Positions 49,744 to 59,774 of a DNA stretch of 64,000 bases are shown here, piece after piece. This DNA comes from Alphaproteobacteria bacterium (GTDB taxonomy: Bacteria; Pseudomonadota; Alphaproteobacteria; Caulobacterales; Maricaulaceae). Both the position numbers and the translations under genes were made by a program. Below the pieces are notes generated by a model that was not told the DNA's origin, ran no database searches, and saw nothing but the letters and a program-made list of their open reading frames with translations. Position 1 is the first letter of the stretch. Each line of letters starts with the position of its first letter. Where the stretch lies: the NCBI GenBank assembly GCA_018222865.1, contig JAAEZM010000003.1:1-64000 (forward strand), in the 5' to 3' direction.

Positions 49744-50508
49744 TCAGTCGCGGCTAGCGAGAAGCGACAGGATGATCTGGAACATGTTCACAAAGGCGAT
49801 GTAGAGGTTCAACGCGCCAAAATTGGTCATTACCGCCATGGAACGCTGATCACCGGCGATTTCATTATAGGTGATCTTCAACGCCTGGGTCTGCCACGCC
49901 GTCACGCCCGCCATCAGCAGAAGAACAGCAAACTGCAGCAGCAGCTCCAACATTCCGGACTGGAAGAAGAAGACGTTCAGAAGGCCCAGCACTACCGCGC
50001 CGATAATGCCCATGAAGATGAAGGTTTGCAGCGGCATAAGGTTAGTCTTGGTCGTGTAACCAAAAACGGAAAGCCCCAAAAACGCCGCTGACGTGATTAC
50101 GAACGCCTGAGCGATCGTGCCGAAGTCAACGTTCAGGGTTTGGCCGGCATAGTTCTGAACGGTGGCATTGCCTGAAGCGATGATCACCCAGAAGCTCAAG
50201 GATGTACCGATGAGAGCAACAATGGCCCAGTACAGCAGCGCCGAACCCGTCGGGGACGGATTGCGCATGAAGAACATCGAGCCAAAGAGCAGGACCAAAG
50301 GCCCGAACTGCACGACGTAGAGAAGTGGCGTGCCGAAAACCAGAGCGGTCAGGGGCGCGATCGTCCCGACGGAATAAGCCAGCGCGGCAGAGATCAGAAG
50401 GCCGAGGCCCATTTTATTGTATACGCCCAGCATAAAGCTGCGCAGACCGGCGTCGGTCGCCATGTCCATTGACGGCGCTGCGCCGTACGTCCGGGAAAAA
50501 TCATTCAT
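49744..50508 (-). CDS. Bax inhibitor-1/YccA family membrane protein
   Basis: Seven-TM protein beginning MNDFSRTYGAAPSMDMATDAGLRSFMLGVYNKMGLGLLISAALAY. Confidence 0.93.
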   Translation of the reverse strand: MNDFSRTYGAAPSMDMATDAGLRSFMLGVYNKMGLGLLISAALAYSVGTIAPLTALVFGTPLLYVVQFGPLVLLFGSMFFMRNPSPTGSALLYWAIVALIGTSLSFWVIIASGNATVQNYAGQTLNVDFGTIAQAFVITSAAFLGLSVFGYTTKTNLMPLQTFIFMGIIGAVVLGLLNVFFFQSGMLELLLQFAVLLLMAGVTAWQTQALKITYNEIAGDQRSMAVMTNFGALNLYIAFVNMFQIILSLLASRD

Positions 50509-50711
50509 GTTTCACGTCTCACAAGTGTTGCGTCGCATGGGTTAGACACAAGGATCCGCCATACAGACGGTTTGGACAGTAATATCGTTCCACTCCTCGA
50601 AAATGGCAAGGCGGGACGCAGAGCCTGCTCGTCCCCCCTTCCCGTTTTTTTCTGGACAGGATGGCGAGACAGACTTTAAGGCAAGGCCCTAACCACGCGC
50701 TTGTTTTTCCG

Positions 50712-51248
50712 ATGCTTCGCCTCTTCGCCGCCATTCCAATCCCGCCCGCCTTCCACCGGGAGCTGACGAAGCTGCAGCGCGGATTACCCGGCGCAAAATG
50801 GCGACCCGCCGAAAATTTTCACATCACCTTGCGTTTCGCAGGCGATATTGATGATCATCTTGCTGATGATCTGGACGCTGAGCTGCGCGCGGTCCAAAGC
50901 GAAAGCTTCACCCTTCATCTCGAGGGCGCGAACTGGTTTGGAAAGTCAGAGCCGCGGGCGGTATGGATTGGCGTAGGCGCCAGTGAACCCCTGACCCAGC
51001 TGCAAGCAAGATGTGAAAAGGCTGCGCGTCGCGCCGGATTGGAAGCGGAAACCCGAAACTTCAAACCGCATATGACGCTTGCCTATTTAAACAAGACGCC
51101 TGTCGACCGACTTGCCGCCTGGTGCCGCGATCGTACACGGTTCAAAACAGAACCCTTCCAGGTCACGCACTTCTCTCTGTATCGCAGTTGGTCGCAGAAG
51201 CGCGGTGACAACATCTATGAGACGATTGCCGATTATCCGCTCGTCTAA
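50712..51248 (+). CDS. thpR: RNA 2',3'-cyclic phosphodiesterase
   Basis: MLRLFAAIPIPPAFHRELTKLQRGLPGAKWRPAENFHITLRFAGDI (HxTLxF) and FKPHMTLAYL (HxTLAY). Confidence 0.93.
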   Translation: MLRLFAAIPIPPAFHRELTKLQRGLPGAKWRPAENFHITLRFAGDIDDHLADDLDAELRAVQSESFTLHLEGANWFGKSEPRAVWIGVGASEPLTQLQARCEKAARRAGLEAETRNFKPHMTLAYLNKTPVDRLAAWCRDRTRFKTEPFQVTHFSLYRSWSQKRGDNIYETIADYPLV

Positions 51249-51264
51249 GGGATGGGCTTGGTCC

Positions 51265-52419
51265 TCAGACCTCTTCCCCGACGATCTCGGCGACTTCGGG
51301 CTCGCGCTGCACCTGCAAGCGCAAACAGGCCCGCGTACCGCCATCGAGTGGCTCAAGCAGTAAATGACCGTCCATCAGCTGGGCGATATGCCAGGAAATC
51401 GCCAGCCCCAGACCCACTTCGCCCTGATTGACTTTCGCGTCCGACTGGCTGATGCGTTCAGCGATGCCCGGGTCGACACCGACCCCGGTATCGACCACTT
51501 CAAACTCAAGCCATAAGCGCTCGGCATCACACGGAGTAAGACGTGTTTGGATCTCCACCTTGCCTGCCGGCGTATATTTGATCGCGTTTGAGACGATATT
51601 ATTAAGGGCCTGTCGAGCCAGGGCTTGATCACCGATCACATTGCGATCCGCCGCCCCATCCGCTTGGGCGGACACTTCGAGTTCCTTCTCGTTCGCGAAA
51701 GGCAGATACAAGGCTTCAACATTCGTCGCGAGTTCGGCCGGGTTAAAGCTGACCGTGCGCAGATCTCTCTGTCCGCTCTCAAGCTTGGCGAGATCAAGCA
51801 CATCACTCACCCGGTTCAGCATCGCCTTGGCAGATTGCTCCAAAGTGGTGAGCAGCCGCCGCTGATCGTCTGCCAGCCCTGTATTGGACAACAAGCTAGC
51901 CAGTCCGAGAATACCATTGAGCGGCGTGCGCAGCTCATGACTGATCGTCACCAGAAACTCAGATTTTGATCGGCTGTCTTCGCGCTGAGCCTTCGCTGTC
52001 GCGAGGAGTTCTTCTTCGGCCCGATCGCGGCTACCGATCTCTTCGCGCAGCTCCGTTTCAGATCGCGACAAGTCGGCATGCAACTCCGCCACTCGTGAAA
52101 GCAGACGTAGAAAACCGAAGGCGAGCAGCAAGGTTGCGCCCACATCGGTGAAGAAACGCAACTGGTTATGGATAAAGCTTGAAATCTGGAGAGCCGCGGC
52201 CTCTTCGAACATCAGCGAGGCGAAGACGATCACCAGCAAGTCGGTGCCGTGATAAATCGCCCAGATCGACAGCCCGCCAATGATTGCGAGGAATTCGAGA
52301 CGCGCTGATTGAAAGGCTGGCGCGCGCGCAAATCGCACGCACAGGGTTATACCCGCGACCGCTACGGCCACGATGAATATGTCAAGGACACTCGTGAACA
52401 ATAAAGGGTCCAAGTTCAT
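51265..52419 (-). CDS. Membrane sensor histidine kinase (no receiver)
   Basis: N-terminal TM segments; SEFLVTISHELRTPLNGILGLASLL, NIVSNAIKYTPAG, GEVGLGLAISWHIAQLM. Confidence 0.94.
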   Translation of the reverse strand: MNLDPLLFTSVLDIFIVAVAVAGITLCVRFARAPAFQSARLEFLAIIGGLSIWAIYHGTDLLVIVFASLMFEEAAALQISSFIHNQLRFFTDVGATLLLAFGFLRLLSRVAELHADLSRSETELREEIGSRDRAEEELLATAKAQREDSRSKSEFLVTISHELRTPLNGILGLASLLSNTGLADDQRRLLTTLEQSAKAMLNRVSDVLDLAKLESGQRDLRTVSFNPAELATNVEALYLPFANEKELEVSAQADGAADRNVIGDQALARQALNNIVSNAIKYTPAGKVEIQTRLTPCDAERLWLEFEVVDTGVGVDPGIAERISQSDAKVNQGEVGLGLAISWHIAQLMDGHLLLEPLDGGTRACLRLQVQREPEVAEIVGEEV

Positions 52420-52603
52420 CGCCTGCCTTTTCGGTCCCCCCCGAACCTCAGCTAGATTGAGCCCCCAGCGTTAACACGCTGCTAACTTCGCTTTTTTCCC
52501 AAATTCACGCTGGCCGCGCAAAAAGCCGATGTAAAGCAAGGAGAGGCCGCATGAATTTTTCATGAGTCCTCTCGACAAAAGGTTTCCTTGTCTAAAGCCG
52601 CAA

Positions 52604-53836
52604 CTAGCGGTTCAGGCCCAGCTTGCGCTTGCGCTGTGCCAGAAGCTGAAGTCTCAACGCATTCAAACGGATAAACCCTTCCGCATCCTTCTGGTCATAG
52701 ACGTCATCGTCTTCGAATGTGACGTGTTCCAACGAGTAGAGCGAATTCGGCGATGTCCGGCCGACAATATCGGCGCGGCCCTTGAACAGCTTCACGCGCA
52801 CCTCGCCAGAGACAAATTCCTGGCTCGCATCAATGGCGGCCTGGAGCATTTCACGCTCCGGGGAGAACCAGAAACCCTCATACAGGAGTTTCGCATAACG
52901 CGGCATCAGCTCATCCTTGAGATGTGCTGCCCCCCGATCGAGCGTGATCTGTTCGATCCCGCGATGGGCACTCATCAAGATCGTACCGCCAGGCGTCTCA
53001 TAAATGCCGCGAGACTTCATCCCGACAAACCGGTTTTCCACCAGGTCCAGACGTCCGATACCGTGAATCCGGCCCAGCTCATTCAGCCGGGTAAGCAAGC
53101 TTGCCGGCGACAATGCCTCACCATCAATGGACACAGCGTCTCCACGCTCGAACCCGATGGTGACATATCCGGCTTCATCTGGCGCATCCTCCGGACGGCC
53201 GGTGCGCTGATAGACAATCTCGAAAGCCTCTTCGGCCGGATCTTCGAGCATCTTGCCCTCGGATGAGGTGTGCCAGAGATTGGCATCGATAGAAAAGGGA
53301 GCCTCGCCGCGCTTGTCTGTCGGCACTTCCACACCATGGGCCTCAGCATACTCGATCAGCTTGGTCCGCGAGGTGAGATCCCATTCGCGCCAGGGCGCGA
53401 TGACTTTGAGTTCCGGGTCCAGCGCATAAACACCGAGCTCGAAGCGAACCTGGTCATTACCCTTCCCGGTAGCGCCATGCGCAACTGCATCAGCGCCTGT
53501 TTCATGGGCAATTTCAACAAGGCGCTGGGAGATAAGCGGGCGCGCGATCGACGTTCCCAAAAGGTACAGGCCTTCATATACGGCATTCGCGCGAACCATC
53601 GGATAAACGAAGTCGCGGACGAACTCCTCGCGAAGATCCTCAATAAAAATCTCCGAAACGCCGGCCGCTTCGGCCTTTCGTCGTGCCGGCTCAAGTTCCT
53701 CACCCTGCCCAAGATCTGCGGTAAAGGTCACGACCTCCGCATTATAGTGCTCTTGAAGCCATTTCAGGATGACGGACGTGTCCAGGCCACCGGAATAGGC
53801 GAGGACGATTTTCTTGATCGGACGCGACGCGGTCAT
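52604..53836 (-). CDS. argG: Argininosuccinate synthase
   Basis: [58 protein letters not shown]. Confidence 0.98.
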   Translation of the reverse strand: MTASRPIKKIVLAYSGGLDTSVILKWLQEHYNAEVVTFTADLGQGEELEPARRKAEAAGVSEIFIEDLREEFVRDFVYPMVRANAVYEGLYLLGTSIARPLISQRLVEIAHETGADAVAHGATGKGNDQVRFELGVYALDPELKVIAPWREWDLTSRTKLIEYAEAHGVEVPTDKRGEAPFSIDANLWHTSSEGKMLEDPAEEAFEIVYQRTGRPEDAPDEAGYVTIGFERGDAVSIDGEALSPASLLTRLNELGRIHGIGRLDLVENRFVGMKSRGIYETPGGTILMSAHRGIEQITLDRGAAHLKDELMPRYAKLLYEGFWFSPEREMLQAAIDASQEFVSGEVRVKLFKGRADIVGRTSPNSLYSLEHVTFEDDDVYDQKDAEGFIRLNALRLQLLAQRKRKLGLNR

Positions 53837-53982
53837 GGCATCTCTCTTTTTTCATAGCGTATCCTGACCGCCTAACGCCGGATCGCTCCTACCGCAAGGC
53901 CCCATGCTGAATTGCGGTGTGATGATCCGGCCACTGGACAAGCATCGAGCAATCGCCACTGTTGAAGGCGAAGGAGACTGCC

Positions 53983-54807
53983 ATGAGCCGAAGACTTGCC
54001 CTGATCACCGGCGCCTCATCCGGTATTGGACTCGCCCTGGCGCGCGAATATGCCGCGAACGGTTGGGACCTGGCATTGGTCGCGCGCCGGGAAGACCGGC
54101 TTCGCGCGCAAGCCGACCAGTTGCAGGATCAATATGGTATTGATGCGCTCGTCATCCCGGCAGATCTGAACGATGCCAATGCTCCGCAGGCAATCCTGAA
54201 GGCGATCGAGGCCGATGATCGGCAGGTGGACGCTCTGATCAATAATGCGGGCTTTGGCCTGCCTGGCACTTATGCCCAGACACAATGGCAGGAGCAGGCG
54301 GACTTTCTTCAACTCATGCTGACAAGCTATTGCGAGCTTGCACATCGCGTCCTTCCGGACATGCAGGCGCGTGGTTTTGGCAGGATCATCAATGTCGCCT
54401 CGGTCGCTGGCCTGGTGCCGGGAACCTATGGACACACGCTGTATTCAGCGGTGAAGTCTGCCCTGATCAAGTTTTCTGAATCGCTTCACCTGGAAAACAA
54501 ATCGACCGGTGTGCACGTAACAGCGGTTTGTCCCGGCCTGACCTATTCCGAGTTTCACGATGTCAACGGTACCCGCGACAAGGTCTCCCAGCTTCCCAAA
54601 TACTGGTGGCTCAGTGCCGAACAGGTCGCAGAAGAGAGCTATACCGCCTCGCAGGCAAACAAGGCCGTCATCGTTCCGGGATTGTGGTGGAAATTCCTGA
54701 CCGGGCTTTACAAAATCCTTCCGCATGGGCTCGCCCTGGCGATCACCGCGCGCCAGAGTGCCAAGCTGCGCAACACTGAAACGCCTGCCTCGACGGATCC
54801 AAGGTGA
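53983..54807 (+). CDS. Short-chain dehydrogenase/reductase
   Basis: ALITGASSGIGLALAREYAANG, NNAGFG, YSAVKSAL. Confidence 0.94.
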   Translation: MSRRLALITGASSGIGLALAREYAANGWDLALVARREDRLRAQADQLQDQYGIDALVIPADLNDANAPQAILKAIEADDRQVDALINNAGFGLPGTYAQTQWQEQADFLQLMLTSYCELAHRVLPDMQARGFGRIINVASVAGLVPGTYGHTLYSAVKSALIKFSESLHLENKSTGVHVTAVCPGLTYSEFHDVNGTRDKVSQLPKYWWLSAEQVAEESYTASQANKAVIVPGLWWKFLTGLYKILPHGLALAITARQSAKLRNTETPASTDPR

Positions 54808-55433
54808 TGCTGGACCCAGAGCTTTTGCCGGTATTTGTTCTTGGTGCAGCCGCACTGGCGGTGACACCTGGGCCGGACATGATGTTCACACTTGCGACTG
54901 CCGCGGCTCGAGGCCGACCAGCCGGGCTGGGCGCTGTCGCCGGCATCATCTCGGGCGGATTGATCTGGACTGTCGCGAGCGCCTTGGGACTGGCCGCGCT
55001 TGTCGCTGCGAACCCTCATAGCCTGATGATCGTACGCTATGCCGGCGCTGCTTACCTCATCTGGCTTGCCTATCGCACCTTCAGGAGCTTGAACGCCTTG
55101 CCAGAAGGCGAGGCCGCCAGCGATCTGATCAGTGCTTTCAGGCGGGGCTTTGTGACCAATCTGCTGAACCCGAAAATCGGTCTCTTTTTCCTGGCTTTTC
55201 TGCCTCAGTTCACCAATACGGAGATCGGCCCCATCTGGCTGCAAATGCTTTTATTGGGTGCGATCTTCTTCGCCATCGGCACACTCGTCCTGATCATCGT
55301 CGCGCTCGCTGCAGGTGCTGCACGCGATCACCTGGCCCGATCACCCCAATGGCGCAGGCGGCTCAACGCTTTGGCCGGCACGGCCTTCGGCGGGCTTGGA
55401 CTGCGCTTGCTATTCACCGGCAATACGCCTTAG
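54804..55433 (+). CDS. LysE-family exporter
   Basis: AALAVTPGPDMMFTLATAAARGRPAGLGAVAGI, FVTNLLNPKIGLFFLAFLPQF. Confidence 0.94.
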   Translation: MMLDPELLPVFVLGAAALAVTPGPDMMFTLATAAARGRPAGLGAVAGIISGGLIWTVASALGLAALVAANPHSLMIVRYAGAAYLIWLAYRTFRSLNALPEGEAASDLISAFRRGFVTNLLNPKIGLFFLAFLPQFTNTEIGPIWLQMLLLGAIFFAIGTLVLIIVALAAGAARDHLARSPQWRRRLNALAGTAFGGLGLRLLFTGNTP

Positions 55434-55443
55434 ACAGCGGGCC

Positions 55444-56166
55444 ATGACTGAAAACCTCACCCCGACACCGACCGTTGCAGACCCGCGCCTCATTCTCGCG
55501 CTCGACCAACCCACCATCGCCGATGCCATGGCCCTCGTGGACCGGCTGGGGGACAGTGTCAGTTTTTACAAAATCGGGCTGCAGCTCCTGCCCATCGGAG
55601 GGATGGAGCTTTGCGCCAAGCTGAAAGCGGCCGGCAAGCAGGTCTTCCTGGATTACAAACTGCACGACATTCCAGCGACCGTCGAAAAAGCGACCGTGAG
55701 CATTTGCGGTGCCGGCGCTGACCTGCTGACCGTTCACGCAGAACCCGCTGTCATGCGTGCCGCAGCACAGGGGCGCGCAAACAGCAGCCTGAAGATCCTC
55801 GGTGTCACGGTCATGACGTGTTACGACGACGCGATGCTGGCTGAGATGGGCTATGCGATGAAAGCGCGCGACCTGGTCTTCCGTCGTGTCGAGCAGAGCC
55901 TGGAAGCGGGAATTGATGGCGTTGTCGCCAGCGCCCAGGAAGCAGCTGAAATCCGTGAAAAATTCGGCGATGGCTTTCTGATCGTGACGCCTGGAATTCG
56001 CCCGGCCGGGAGTGATGCCGGTGACCAGAAGCGGATTGCGACGCCGGCTAATGCCCTGGCTGACGGCGCCACTCACCTTGTGGTGGGACGGCCGATCCAC
56101 GCTGCCGAAAATCCGGCCGCCGCTGCACGCGCGATTGCTGCGGAAATGGCGCAAGTCTCGCGCTAG
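55444..56166 (+). CDS. pyrF: Orotidine-5'-phosphate decarboxylase
   Basis: PRLILALDQPTIADAMALVDRLG, FLDYKLHDIPATVEKA, LIVTPGIRPAGSDAGDQKR, HLVVGRPIHAAENP. Confidence 0.97.
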   Translation: MTENLTPTPTVADPRLILALDQPTIADAMALVDRLGDSVSFYKIGLQLLPIGGMELCAKLKAAGKQVFLDYKLHDIPATVEKATVSICGAGADLLTVHAEPAVMRAAAQGRANSSLKILGVTVMTCYDDAMLAEMGYAMKARDLVFRRVEQSLEAGIDGVVASAQEAAEIREKFGDGFLIVTPGIRPAGSDAGDQKRIATPANALADGATHLVVGRPIHAAENPAAAARAIAAEMAQVSR

Positions 56167-56398
56167 CGCCGCGCCGCGGCTCGAGTACGCGATAGACATA
56201 GCCGTCAACATAGACCCATTGCCAGCCCATCTGCGCCTCAACGCCGCCGACGAGACCCCCGCTGAAAAATTCCGCCGGCAATTGAACCGTGCGCCGCGCG
56301 TCCGGTTCAGAGGAATACGCACCGTTGTCGGCGTGTTGAGCTGCAGCCGGCAGGCTCAGGGCCAGTGTCAGAAAGGATAGGGTCCAAAACTGTCTCAT
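56048..56398 (-). CDS. Small secreted hypothetical protein; C-terminal part antisense to pyrF
   Basis: Start MRQFWTLSFLTLALSLPAAAQHADNG (signal peptide), core GWQWVYVDGYVYRVLEPR, then about 38 codons antisense to pyrF. Confidence 0.55.
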   Translation of the reverse strand: MRQFWTLSFLTLALSLPAAAQHADNGAYSSEPDARRTVQLPAEFFSGGLVGGVEAQMGWQWVYVDGYVYRVLEPRRGASARLAPFPQQSRVQRRPDFRQRGSAVPPQGEWRRQPGH

Positions 56399-56476
56399 TC
56401 CGGCACAATAGCGGATTGCCGGATGAGCGAAAGGCTGCACAAGCCTCAGGCGAGACAAGCATCCATCGCTCGCGCC

Positions 56477-56695
56477 TCAAAAGTCGCTGATAATGCCCTT
56501 GCGTTCCCAATCGCCGAACCGGGTCGGCTCGGGGCCTTTGCGCCCGCCTTGCTCAGCGGGCAACTCGGCAGACTGTTCGGCGTCTCGGCGCGCTTGCGCT
56601 TCCTCCAGGGCTCGCCGCGCCGCCGGGCTGAGGGCTTTGTCCGGGTTCTGCCCCGGGAGCGGAGATTGATCAGATGTGTCACCGGGGACGGACAT
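56477..56695 (-). CDS. DUF1674 / succinate dehydrogenase assembly factor 4-like protein
   Basis: Short protein ending PEPTRFGDWERKGIISDF, the characteristic DUF1674 tail. Confidence 0.88.
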   Translation of the reverse strand: MSVPGDTSDQSPLPGQNPDKALSPAARRALEEAQARRDAEQSAELPAEQGGRKGPEPTRFGDWERKGIISDF

Positions 56696-56792
56696 GGCAG
56701 TAAATCCCTTCTTGAACGAACAGGCCAGGCGAACCAATTACCTAGGTCGCAACGGGCTGTAAGAGAAGCCCGCAGGCTGAATCAGGATTATC

Positions 56793-57689
56793 ATGACCGG
56801 CAATACACTCAGAACTTTCATGCTCCTCGCCGCAATGACGGCCTTGTTCATGGGCATCGGCTTCCTTCTTGGAGGTGCAGCTGGCGCCATGATCGCGCTG
56901 GTCGTGGCTGCGGGTATGAATGTCTTTGCATGGTGGAACTCCGCCGACATGGTTCTGCGCATGCATGGCGCAAGAGAGATCAGGCCGGATGAGCGCCACC
57001 CGGACCTGCGCCGGTTTGCCGAAGATACAGTGCGCTTGGCTCAGGGCGCGGGCATGCCCGTGCCGCGCATCTATGTGATTGAAACGGAACAGCCCAACGC
57101 TTTCGCAACTGGCAGAGACCCGCGCCACGCAGCGGTCGCCGCGACAACCGGGCTGCTCAATCGTCTTAATCGCGAGGAAGTCCAGGGCGTCATGGCGCAT
57201 GAGCTTGCTCATGTGAAGAACCGCGACACGCTCACCATGACAGTTACTGCCACACTGGCCGGCGCGATAGGCATGCTGGCGAATTTTGCCTTGTTTTTTG
57301 GTGGCAATAACCGCGCTGGACTGATCGGAACCATCGCCTTGATGATCTTCGCGCCGATGGCCGCGATGATGGTGCAATCCGCCATCAGCCGTTCACGCGA
57401 ATACGAAGCGGACCGGATCGGAGCAGAAATCCTCGGCAATCCTATGGCTCTTGCCTCAGCGCTTGAAAAGATCGAACGCTCGGCGCGGCAAACGATGAAC
57501 CCGGCGGCCGAGCAAAACCCCGCAACAGCGCATATGTTTATCATCAATCCGCTGAACGGGCAGCGGATGGATAATCTCTTCTCGACCCACCCTGACACCG
57601 CCAATCGCATTCACCGCCTCCGACAGATGGCGGGGGCTGCGGCACCGGTACGTTCAGGGCCATGGGGCCAGAGGGGCCCGTGGGGCTAA
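56793..57689 (+). CDS. htpX: Protease HtpX homolog (M48 membrane metalloprotease)
   Basis: [52 protein letters not shown]. Confidence 0.95.
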   Translation: MTGNTLRTFMLLAAMTALFMGIGFLLGGAAGAMIALVVAAGMNVFAWWNSADMVLRMHGAREIRPDERHPDLRRFAEDTVRLAQGAGMPVPRIYVIETEQPNAFATGRDPRHAAVAATTGLLNRLNREEVQGVMAHELAHVKNRDTLTMTVTATLAGAIGMLANFALFFGGNNRAGLIGTIALMIFAPMAAMMVQSAISRSREYEADRIGAEILGNPMALASALEKIERSARQTMNPAAEQNPATAHMFIINPLNGQRMDNLFSTHPDTANRIHRLRQMAGAAAPVRSGPWGQRGPWG

Positions 57690-57741
57690 GTCACCGCATC
57701 GCGGATTAGACCTTGCCGGATGGGCATGCTAGCGGACGCAT

Positions 57742-59040
57742 ATGACCACTGGATTAGATGCTCGCCGCCTTGCCGCTGATGCGTTTTTGCGGATCAGCAA
57801 GACAGGTGTAGTGCTCGAGGTCGCGCTGGAAAACCTGCCTGGCTTTGCGGACCTTGAAACGCGCGACCGCGCCTTTGCGCGCGCGATATTGTCCACCAGC
57901 TTTCGGTATCTTGGACAGACCCAGAAAGTTCTTGATCGCTTCTTGAGCAAGCCGCTTGAGGAGACCGCACCGCCAGCCCGTGCAATTTTGATAACCGGCG
58001 CGACGCAACTGCTCTGGCTGGAAACACCCGCACATGCCGCAGTTTCCGCCTCGGTCAGTACCGCGGAAAGCTGGCCCCAGGCCCGCAAGCTCAAAGGTCT
58101 TATCAACGCGGTTTTGCGCCGTGTCGCCAAGGATGGTCCGGCCATCGCCAAAACTCTCTCTCCCCAGGATAATCTTCCGGACTGGATGCGACAGGACTGG
58201 CGCAAGCATTACGGCCCAGGCCTCGCCGCGCGCATGGCGCTTGGTATCCTACAGCCTCCGCCACTGGATCTGACGGTCAAAAATCCAGAGGAAATCGATC
58301 ATTGGCAAAGCGCGCTCGAGGCCGAGCGCTTGCCCAATAACAGCTTGCGCCTGAGCAAGGTGGGCGATGTTCAATCCCTTCCCGGCTTTGCAGAGGGGGC
58401 CTGGTGGGCACAGGATGCGGCGGCCACACTGCCTGTACAGCTCTTGCCGGTTAAAGTCGGAGACAAGGTCATAGATCTGTGCGCAGCCCCCGGCGGCAAG
58501 ACATTACAACTGGCCGCTCGCGGCGCCGAAGTGATCGCGGTCGACAACTCCGCCGGACGCCTAAAACGCCTGCGAGCAAATCTGAAGCGGACAAATCTGA
58601 ACGCTGAGATCGTCACAGCGGATGTGCGCAAATGGAAGCCCGAGCGCCAAGCCGACCATGTTTTGCTGGATGCGCCCTGTTCGGCAACGGGGACACTTCG
58701 CCGCCACCCTGAATCAAGCTGGATCAAATCCCCGGACGACATCTCTCGCTTCGCGCGGCTTCAGCGCGAACTGGCCAGAGCCGCCTCCAAGATGGTGCAT
58801 CCGGGGGGGTCTTTGATTGTTTGCACGTGTTCGCTGCAAAGAGAAGAGGGCGAGGACCTCGCAAGAGATATCGCCAAACGGGACAAAACCCTGGAAGCCG
58901 ATCCGATAAAGGCCAGTGAGCTTCCAGGGCTTGAAGATGCCCTCACACCTGACGGCTGGGTCCGCACAACTCCCGCGCTCTGGAAGGAAAGCGGGGGCAT
59001 GGACGGATTCTTCATTGCAAGATTCCGGAAATCAGGGTGA
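57742..59040 (+). CDS. rsmB: 16S rRNA (cytosine-5)-methyltransferase RsmB/NOP family
   Basis: NusB-like N-terminus; VIDLCAAPGGKTLQLAARGAEVIAVDN, LLDAPCSATGTLRRHPE, LIVCTCSLQREEGE. Confidence 0.93.
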   Translation: MTTGLDARRLAADAFLRISKTGVVLEVALENLPGFADLETRDRAFARAILSTSFRYLGQTQKVLDRFLSKPLEETAPPARAILITGATQLLWLETPAHAAVSASVSTAESWPQARKLKGLINAVLRRVAKDGPAIAKTLSPQDNLPDWMRQDWRKHYGPGLAARMALGILQPPPLDLTVKNPEEIDHWQSALEAERLPNNSLRLSKVGDVQSLPGFAEGAWWAQDAAATLPVQLLPVKVGDKVIDLCAAPGGKTLQLAARGAEVIAVDNSAGRLKRLRANLKRTNLNAEIVTADVRKWKPERQADHVLLDAPCSATGTLRRHPESSWIKSPDDISRFARLQRELARAASKMVHPGGSLIVCTCSLQREEGEDLARDIAKRDKTLEADPIKASELPGLEDALTPDGWVRTTPALWKESGGMDGFFIARFRKSG

Positions 59041-59109
59041 TCCTGCGATCCTGAACGGCACGGTTTCCCTGTCTTGAATTGACCATCCGCCACTGATATC
59101 GGGGCGCTT

Positions 59110-59769
59110 ATGACTCATGACATTCAAATCTCGCCCTCCATCCTTTCGGCCGACTTTTCCAAACTGGGGGAGGAGGTCCGGGCGATTGATACCGCCGGTG
59201 CGGACTGGATCCATATCGATGTCATGGACGGGCATTTTGTACCCAATCTGACGATCGGTCCCGGCGTCATCAAGGCATTGCGGCCACACACGGACAAGCC
59301 GTTTGACGTCCACCTCATGATAGAGCCAGTCGATCCGTATCTGGAGGCCTTTGCCGATGCCGGAGCTGACATCATCACGGCTCACCCTGAAGCGGGCCCG
59401 CATTTCCACAGAACAGTTCAGACCATTAAAGGCCTTGGCAAAAAGGCGGGAGCCGCCCTTAACCCGTCAACGCCAGTCGAGGTGATTGACTATGTGCTTG
59501 AGGAACTCGATCTCGTCCTCATCATGAGTGTCAATCCCGGATTTGGCGGCCAGAGCTTCATCACATCGCAACTCCGCAAAATCGAAACCTTGCGCGAGCG
59601 CATTGAGCGTGCAGGCCTCTCCGCCATTATTGAAGTCGATGGCGGTGTAAACCCTCAAACAGCCCGGCAATGCGTTGAGGCAGGTGCCAGCGCGCTGGTG
59701 GCCGGATCAGCAGTATTCAAAGGCGGTCCAGGCAAGTATCGCGAGAATATCGAAGCGCTCCGAGGATAG
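59110..59769 (+). CDS. rpe: Ribulose-phosphate 3-epimerase
   Basis: [62 protein letters not shown]. Confidence 0.98.
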   Translation: MTHDIQISPSILSADFSKLGEEVRAIDTAGADWIHIDVMDGHFVPNLTIGPGVIKALRPHTDKPFDVHLMIEPVDPYLEAFADAGADIITAHPEAGPHFHRTVQTIKGLGKKAGAALNPSTPVEVIDYVLEELDLVLIMSVNPGFGGQSFITSQLRKIETLRERIERAGLSAIIEVDGGVNPQTARQCVEAGASALVAGSAVFKGGPGKYRENIEALRG

Positions 59770-59774
59770 GCGCC

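Noticed and set aside
55414-56322. 302 aa minus-strand ORF opposite pyrF
   Set aside because: Shadow of pyrF; the signal-peptide ORF starting at 56398 in a different frame is the more plausible minus-strand gene.
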